From the NCBI RefSeq assembly GCF_047495875.1, contig NC_092467.1, positions 19,363,066 to 19,427,065 on the forward strand: a stretch of DNA of 64,000 nt, written 5' to 3'. The stretch is from Pithys albifrons albifrons. Its lineage: Eukaryota > Chordata > Aves > Passeriformes > Thamnophilidae. Position 1 is the first letter of the stretch, and every line of letters starts with the position of its first letter. The notes under the pieces were generated by a model that was given only the letters and a program-made list of their open reading frames with translations, was not told the origin of the DNA and made no database searches. Position numbers and translations under genes: made by a program. This document shows, piece after piece, positions 57,498-64,000 of the stretch.

Positions 57498-60400
57498 AAA
57501 AGACTGAATTGCTTTGACAGTTACAACATCTAATTTAGGTGTTAGCAAGTGTAAGTATTTGCAAATTAGCTTTGCATGCATTGTTAAAACAGTTAACTTG
57601 AAGCTGAAAATGGGCATCTGTTTCCAGGAGGAGATAACTTGCTGTTGAATGGCATGCTTACTGGAAAATCTTTCACTCCAGCATTTGCTAAAAACATTTG
57701 TAATTTTTCCTGTATGTGGTAAAATTCCCGTGTATTAGTTGCTATTCTGCATCTGTGTTCTTTGTTCTTTGCTAGCTACCTCTGTGCAGTTCCCTACATT
57801 GTTGAAATCTTTTGTTAACATAGAAAAGTCTTTGTTAGTGTGTAAATACCTATAGCACTTTACGGCTCTTAAGGAAATGGGGGTAATTTTATCATTTACA
57901 TAAATGGAATGAAAGATTCTGCTTGTGGGGTATCACGTCAGGTTCATTCTTGGTGTTTTTTAACATATCTTCATTTCTTTTAAAACAAAAAGCAACATTT
58001 TTTTCAGTAAGGAGAACTCTTTGTACTGAAGTGAGTATTGCCTTCCTTTTGCAACAGATGCTATAGGTTATACTATAAAATAGTGAAATTAAGACTGCTG
58101 TATGGATGGAACCAAGAACCCTCTGAATGGGTCAGCCTACTCTTAGCACCACAGATCCAAGTGGAGCCTGTACCTGCTGAAATGGTGGCTGACATGGATG
58201 CCCAGAAGCTACTCGGCAGGCCACGCTGGCTCAGGTGGCTGCACAGCAGCCGGTCACGCTCTGTGCTGGCCCCTGTCAGGAGTTATCAGCAGCATTATGA
58301 AGGGTAGAAGAGTGTAGGGAAGTGACCCCTACCAGCCTTTCCTGCTGTGCCCTCACAAAACCGCTGCTTACAGCTACTATCATGCAGTTTTGTTGAGCAC
58401 TATCATACAGTGTGCTGCTGTAGTGAGGTTTGGCAGCACAAGCAGTCCCCTTGCTGCAAAGCACTGGCTTTGAAGGCTGAGAGTGATGGTCATGAGTAGA
58501 TTAGAACAAAAAAGGGTATAAGAAATAAAGGTAGCTGGTGAGGAAAAACATCCTGGAGAAGGTTTCATATTAAAGGTTTTTTTTGTGCCCACCTTTGTGG
58601 AAATTATTTGCTTTGTCACAGCAGAACAGACTGTTTCATTTAATGCTATATGTGATTTTTAGCTGAGTGGCATAGTGTCATCTGACCATCTATATCATTA
58701 TACCTACTCAGTTGTTTCTGCCACAATTCCCCACAATCCACTGTCTTTCATGGTATCTTCTCAGAAGGACATAGAGGACCTTATTTTCTAAATAGGTGCT
58801 TTCAATTTCAAGATAAAAAAAAGTAATTTGTTACTTGTATTGCAAACTTCTATGTAGTGCACAGATTTCTTGATCTCTCTCAGGTATCGGAAGCCCTCTG
58901 GCTGTCCTTGCACAAGAGGGATGGGATTAATTTACTTTGCAAAGAGAAATACAGCTCTGAGTGACACACAAGTGGACTCGGCAATGGTGCATCTGGCACA
59001 AGGATAGACAAATATGAGAACTCAATATGTGTTTCCAGGAGTATGTACCTGTGTCCCGAGCAGCCCTTGTGTGCAAGCATCTTTCTGCTCAGTGCAGAAT
59101 GGTCTCCAGCTCAAAACTGAAGGCACTTCCTCTCAGCTCTGACATTGCTTGCTCTGCCAGAGACTTGTGGATCACATACTGCTGCAAGTTTCATTAGTTC
59201 TAGTGTTTGGTAAAATAACTGATATGGAATACCTCTTACAAAGGCATTAAATTAGTCTGACAACAAAACACTGCCAATGAGAAGTAGTGCAAATTGTCTT
59301 GTGCAGACATGTTCACTTTTCTCTGGTAACTAATGAATTAGGGGGCACTGTGCAGTGTAGACGTATTTTTTTTTGTAACTGACTATGTTGGTAAATAGTT
59401 GTCAGTTGCAATCTCAGATACGTCAGTGTTAGATGAGTTGGACTTTCTTGCATCCCACCTACCCTTCCCTGTTCAGCCCAATTAGGTGATTGCAGATGTT
59501 CTGCTGAGTCTGGCCATGGGCATACAGCCTCTTCCCTCCCTATGCAGGGTTTGTGCTCTTCATGGGAGTGAACTGCTTTTTCACAAGTGTGTAGGATTCA
59601 AGCCATCTGATTTATTTTTTTCTGATTCAGAGAATGAATAAAGTAGCTGCATCAAAATGGCACAGTATGCTGTGGGCAGTTTAACTTCAGTCACATTATT
59701 GTTGGTTGCTTTGGTGTTTAATGCATTACACAACCAGGAACAATTGAGAAAACTTTCTGACATAGTACAAAAGAGGTTCCTCTGGCACTTAAAATGATTT
59801 CTACCAGTATTGGTAAAATGGACCTGACTGCACCTTTCCAATCTTCAGCTAATCTGTGGGATGATTTGCCAGATTAATCAGCATGTCTGCCTCAAGGTGT
59901 GTGGTTGGGTTATACTCATGGTGCCCTAAGCTTGACTATGTTGCACACCAAGCACAGAGTTGGTGCTTATCTTTATTTTGGTCTGCAGTGGTTTCATCAT
60001 GTGTGTTCCTCTGCTGTCACCACACCCTCTGGTTTTGCTTTGAAACACAGGACATGAACCAGAGGCGGCTTGCAAACTTTCCTCAGCTGTGACATGCCTT
60101 TTGACATTGTGAGAAGCTACATGCTTTCCTCCACTGGTGTGCCACTGAGTATGACAGTACTGGTCACAACTGGTGACTAATGGGCACAGAGGTAGCAAGG
60201 GAATTTTTTTGAAAAGCAGTGCATGGTGCAGCAGTTTTATACTTGCCGTCTCACAAGCTGTTGGTGTCTTCTCAGCCACGTTGTTACAGCTGTCAGAGTA
60301 GCGTGGCTGTTCACTGTGGTGAGGAAGGTGTTGCTAATGCCGACTGTTCTTTCTAAACTCTGACACTTTGCAGTTTTTCTTCCTTTGCTTCACTCCACCC

Positions 60401-63400
60401 CCCAACCTGCTCAAGTGGAGGAAACAGTAAACTTTGTAATCTTATAATTTACAAATGCCAGCCAATCTGGGGTTAAGGAAAAAGCTTTAATAGCAATATG
60501 AATAATCATTTGATGTGAATCAATGTTCAAACTATCCCAGTATACTTTCTTATCTGTGTTTGAATACAACTCTTTTTATAGAAAACATATTTCAGTTGCC
60601 CAAATGGTATTCAATTATTATACTTTGTAACACCTCTGCCTGTTATATATCTTCTTTCAAGTACAACAGTTCCAGGTATTATTAATGATAATAGAAAACC
60701 TACTTAGGATTAGAATGCTGAAGTAATTGGATGTCTGATCTTACTTGAGAAATACCCATGTTGGGAAGAGGCTTGGCTCTGAGTCAAGATTTTGCAGTGA
60801 TGGGATCTATTTCAAAGTAATATTTTTCCTCCTGTACAGGCTGGAACAGAACGGTGAGAATAGCTTTGCTAACTATTATAGTTAATTCAAGTAAATAAAG
60901 TTGGTATATGGTTTTCTTTGAGTTGGCTGCCATATAACTTGTTCTGCAATTCTAGGAAGACAATTGTGTATCTTTTTTTTTTGTATCAACGGTAGTAACA
61001 ACATCAGTATCTCTAATATGCATTGTCATGTCAGCATTTTTTTTATTTAGGAATAAATAATCTTACCTGAGTTGTAGCTTAGCTTGCAGAGCCTTAGCAG
61101 GAAGTATAACACTGTACTGTAATTATTTAATCAACAATAAATTGTACTTTCCTATGTTGTGCTATTGTATTTTATTATTTTTAAATAAAATGTCATGTCT
61201 GTCAGAAGCAACTTTACTTTCATTGCACACCTACTAATGAACCATCACTCTTCAGTATAGTCTAGTAACTGGAGTCTAGCAATGCTCCCTTCTTGTGTCT
61301 GTACACCTATAAAATTTAATATCAACTTTTGTTGCTCTTTGGGGAGAAATTGTTTCACAGATTGGTCGTGTTGGTCTTAGACTACTGAGCGTTGAGATTA
61401 TTTCTGGTTCAGGAACTTTATGTGGAAATCTGAAAGCAATGGAGCCATATGACAAAGCACCAAGGCCCTGCAGATTGTGCGCTGTCATCCTGCCAGCGCA
61501 GTGTATGTCACCTCCTGTCCTCAGCAGATGTCAGTAATGTCACCTGTTACACTGCACATGCAACCAGTGTTCCCAACAGCAAAGATGCCGATAGCAGGTC
61601 TGTGTCAGGCAGAGCTTGTCAGGTGCAGGAAATCGCCTTCCTCCCATTCCTCTAGTGCTGGGCTTTGTATTTTGACACTGTAAGTCTGCACTTTCTGAGC
61701 AGAAAGGGCTGTCTCAGCCTGCAGGTTATGCTTGTTCAAAACACCAGTGAAGGAATCCATTTCCAGCTGCTGCACCGTGGCACAAAGGACAAAGTTTTTG
61801 CAGTGCCATGGCAGTAAAGGAATTGCTTCAACACTACCAACAATGGTTTTTCTTACCTATTATTATTTTTATTATTTTCTTCAATATTGATTGGGGAAAT
61901 TTTTTCCCAACTTAACTCTTTCTTGTTGCCAAGGTCAAGTGAGGGCAGTCTAGGAATAATTACTCAGGATTGGTGTCCTCTGCCCTGGGAGGTAACCAAA
62001 GGCAAACCCAGTCTGCGCTGCAGCTCCTTTGTGCGAGCTCTCGGAGGTTGTGAGAGCTGTGGGCAGTGAAGCTCTGAGAAGATGGGCTTGGGCAGCAGGG
62101 GTGCATGGGTTTAAGCTATCAGTATTAGATTGGCAGTTTCAAGGAAATCTGCTATGATGATTTCTGGAAAACAGGAAGCTTTGCATTGAATTCAGTCAGG
62201 CTCCATTGGGTTGTGATGCTTCTCAGACTGAGTAGTTGCTAATATGAAGGCTTTCTTTTGAAGCCTGGTGAATGAAACTTAGTAAAAAATGCTTTCAGCA
62301 TCAACCCTGTAATTATTACGTACAAAAATACAAGTCAAAGATGACCTGTTTAAGTTTTCTCTTTTTTATAAGCAGTTGTCTTTTCCTACATTTTTTTGAG
62401 TTGTGCAGCATCATGGGAAAACCGTATTTTTAGCATCTTTTACCATGCAGCATAAAATATTAGTGTTATTCAGGAGTCTGAAATGTCACTTACATGTAAT
62501 TTGCATGAACTAAGTATGTCATAAATAATTTGCAGACTATTTTGCAAACCTAGTTCATGTAGTCTTAGTGATATGGAAAACTTGCAGTTGTTTGGAAGAG
62601 AAAAAGGTAGATTATCAGAGGTATAGAAAAGCCAAGTATTTTCTAATTACTGCTCTAGTTAAGGAAGAAAAACCCAAACTCTTCTTGGGCTCCCCCCAAA
62701 GGAGTTCTCTAGTTTAAACCAGTAATTGCAATTAAGAACATCAACTAAAAGAATTATTTAATGCTGCTCCATTTTGCTATTTAAAGGTTAAACTTATTCT
62801 CCATTAAAATTGAAAGAGAAGGGGAAAAAATTCAAAGAGGATTTAATTAACTAGTAAACTTGAGTGTTTATCAACTGTAAAAATGATTTGCTTTCTGTGG
62901 CAATAGGATATAAATCAGTGTGGAGATTTTAAAGATCAAAGAGTAATTGCAAAAACACTGATTGGGTATTTATTTATATTTTTAATTGAAATTTTAAAGC
63001 TTAGTATTTTTGGATATTTTTTCCCCACTTACTATGGGTTATTGGGATTTAGTGTTTAAACCTGCATGCATTCTGTACACTGTAAATTAAAAGGCAAAAT
63101 AATCTGTGTGACCCTTATAAAACCTCAGTGCTAGAAAGTTGCTCTCAGGTATACCAGTTGTGCCAAGGGACTGTAACTAGCACATTTCTGCCCTCTGTTC
63201 ACCTTTGGGCTGAAGAGTAACTGCAGTCATTTCAGTTAAGGCGTTACTCAGATCAGCAACAGTGTCTGAACTGTGAGGGGTCACCGCTGGAAGAGGCTGC
63301 ACCAACCAGCTGCAGAGAGCTCCAGCCTAGAGGAGTGTACGGAGCCTTGCCTTTCCTTTCCTCTTGGTCTTCAGGCTCTGACAGCTTCTCTCCTTCTCTC

Positions 63401-64000
63401 TGGAGCTGGCTTGCAGGGTGGCAGGAGAGGAAGATGGGCAGGATGCTGACCTGATGGGGTGGTTCTCTTAGGGGAGCAAGAGGCAGTTAATAATGTTGCA
63501 TAGGAAACTGCCTTGCAGTTTTGTTGGGACTGGATTCTAGAGAGATGCTCCACTGAATACCATCCACTGCTGCAAGTGATTTGACAAACTTGGGGCAGGA
63601 TGAGTAGATGTCACTGTGACTACCCATGCCAGCAAGCATTAGACCTAAACTTGTGTCAAGTCCTTGAAAAATTGAACTCTTATACATTGCAGCACAGTTT
63701 TAAAATATGTTTCCTTGTGTTGTAGTTGGTCTCCCAAGTGACACATCTGTATCTGAGGGTAGGAGAAAGCTAAAAGTGTTTGTTCTGCAATTAGTTTGTG
63801 GGAATTCATATACTTATCCATTTGAGCAACGCTGTCTTCTGCCAAAATTTCATTCTGGAATGATAGCAAAACTCCCATTGAGGGGCTGGCCGGCAGGATT
63901 AAGTGAGAAACGAAGAATTATGGCTGTATAACAAATTGCAGAAGTACCCAGGAAAAACACGTGACCAGGGAGTGTAGGTATCAAGCACTTACCCACAACA
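57498..64000 (+). other. Intergenic sequence, no gene recognised
   Basis: AT-rich sequence with scattered AATAAA motifs. I found no splice-consistent conserved exon, RNA gene or recognisable transposon. ORFs of 60-117 codons (for example at 58038, 59926 and 61276) carry no recognisable domain and overlap frames on the opposite strand. The span is consistent with the gene-poor flank beyond TTLL7. Confidence 0.65.

Noticed and set aside
58038..58307. 89-residue ORF on the + strand, partly GC-richer
   Set aside because: I see no known domain and no splice-consistent partner exons. A single-exon gene cannot be supported.
59926..60279. 117-residue ORF on the - strand
   Set aside because: No recognisable motif and a + strand ORF overlaps it. 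Treated as chance.
1..64000. A new multi-gene defence or biosynthetic system
   Set aside because: The window contains one split vertebrate gene plus repeats. There are no gene clusters, operons or phage-like modules.

Overview
The window looks like vertebrate nuclear DNA from a bird, most likely a passerine. It is AT-rich, has no long uninterrupted ORFs, and carries several CR1 LINE fragments. It also carries a truncated tRNA-Ile-headed SINE with a CR1-type tail, matching TguSINE1 (known from passerines), at about 22591-22702. No bacterial, plasmid, phage or CRISPR-type features are present.

The only protein-coding gene I can support is TTLL7 (tubulin tyrosine ligase-like 7, a beta-tubulin polyglutamylase) on the + strand. 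I traced 19 coding exons by eye from 13520 to 53563. All introns are GT-AG, all phases agree, and the joined frame is 2748 nt (915 codons plus stop) if the first in-frame ATG at 13520 is used. Exons 1-8 encode the ATP-grasp/TTL catalytic domain. Exons 9-10 encode the basic, helical microtubule-binding extension. Exons 11-12 are conserved linker. Exons 13-14 encode a serine-rich, acidic-then-basic low-complexity region. Exons 15-19 encode the conserved C-terminal part. The 3'UTR starts at 53564, with several candidate poly(A) signals up to about 55.8 kb.

Layout: 1-13.5 kb is upstream flank or 5' intron with one CR1 fragment and no visible CpG-island promoter, so the TTLL7 transcription start is probably outside the window. 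13.5-53.6 kb is the TTLL7 coding body. Its introns hold a CR1 fragment (15.8 kb), a 5S-rRNA-derived element (17.08-17.38 kb), a possible LTR remnant (20.3-20.8 kb), the TguSINE1-like copy (22.6 kb) and two CR1 ends (48.4 and 48.7 kb). 53.6-55.8 kb is 3'UTR or downstream sequence. 55.9-57.5 kb is a composite: a CCAAT box, then a CpG-rich block with a four-copy 51-bp minisatellite, then a roughly 740-bp CR1 copy. 57.5-64 kb is gene-poor sequence in which I recognise nothing.

The most interesting items are the 5S-rRNA-headed repeat with a tail of CAT/ATC triplets, which could be an under-described avian SINE, and the isolated CpG/minisatellite block downstream of TTLL7, which could be a promoter of an unannotated non-coding transcript. 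Exon boundaries come from splice consensus and my knowledge of the TTLL7 family, not from transcript alignments.
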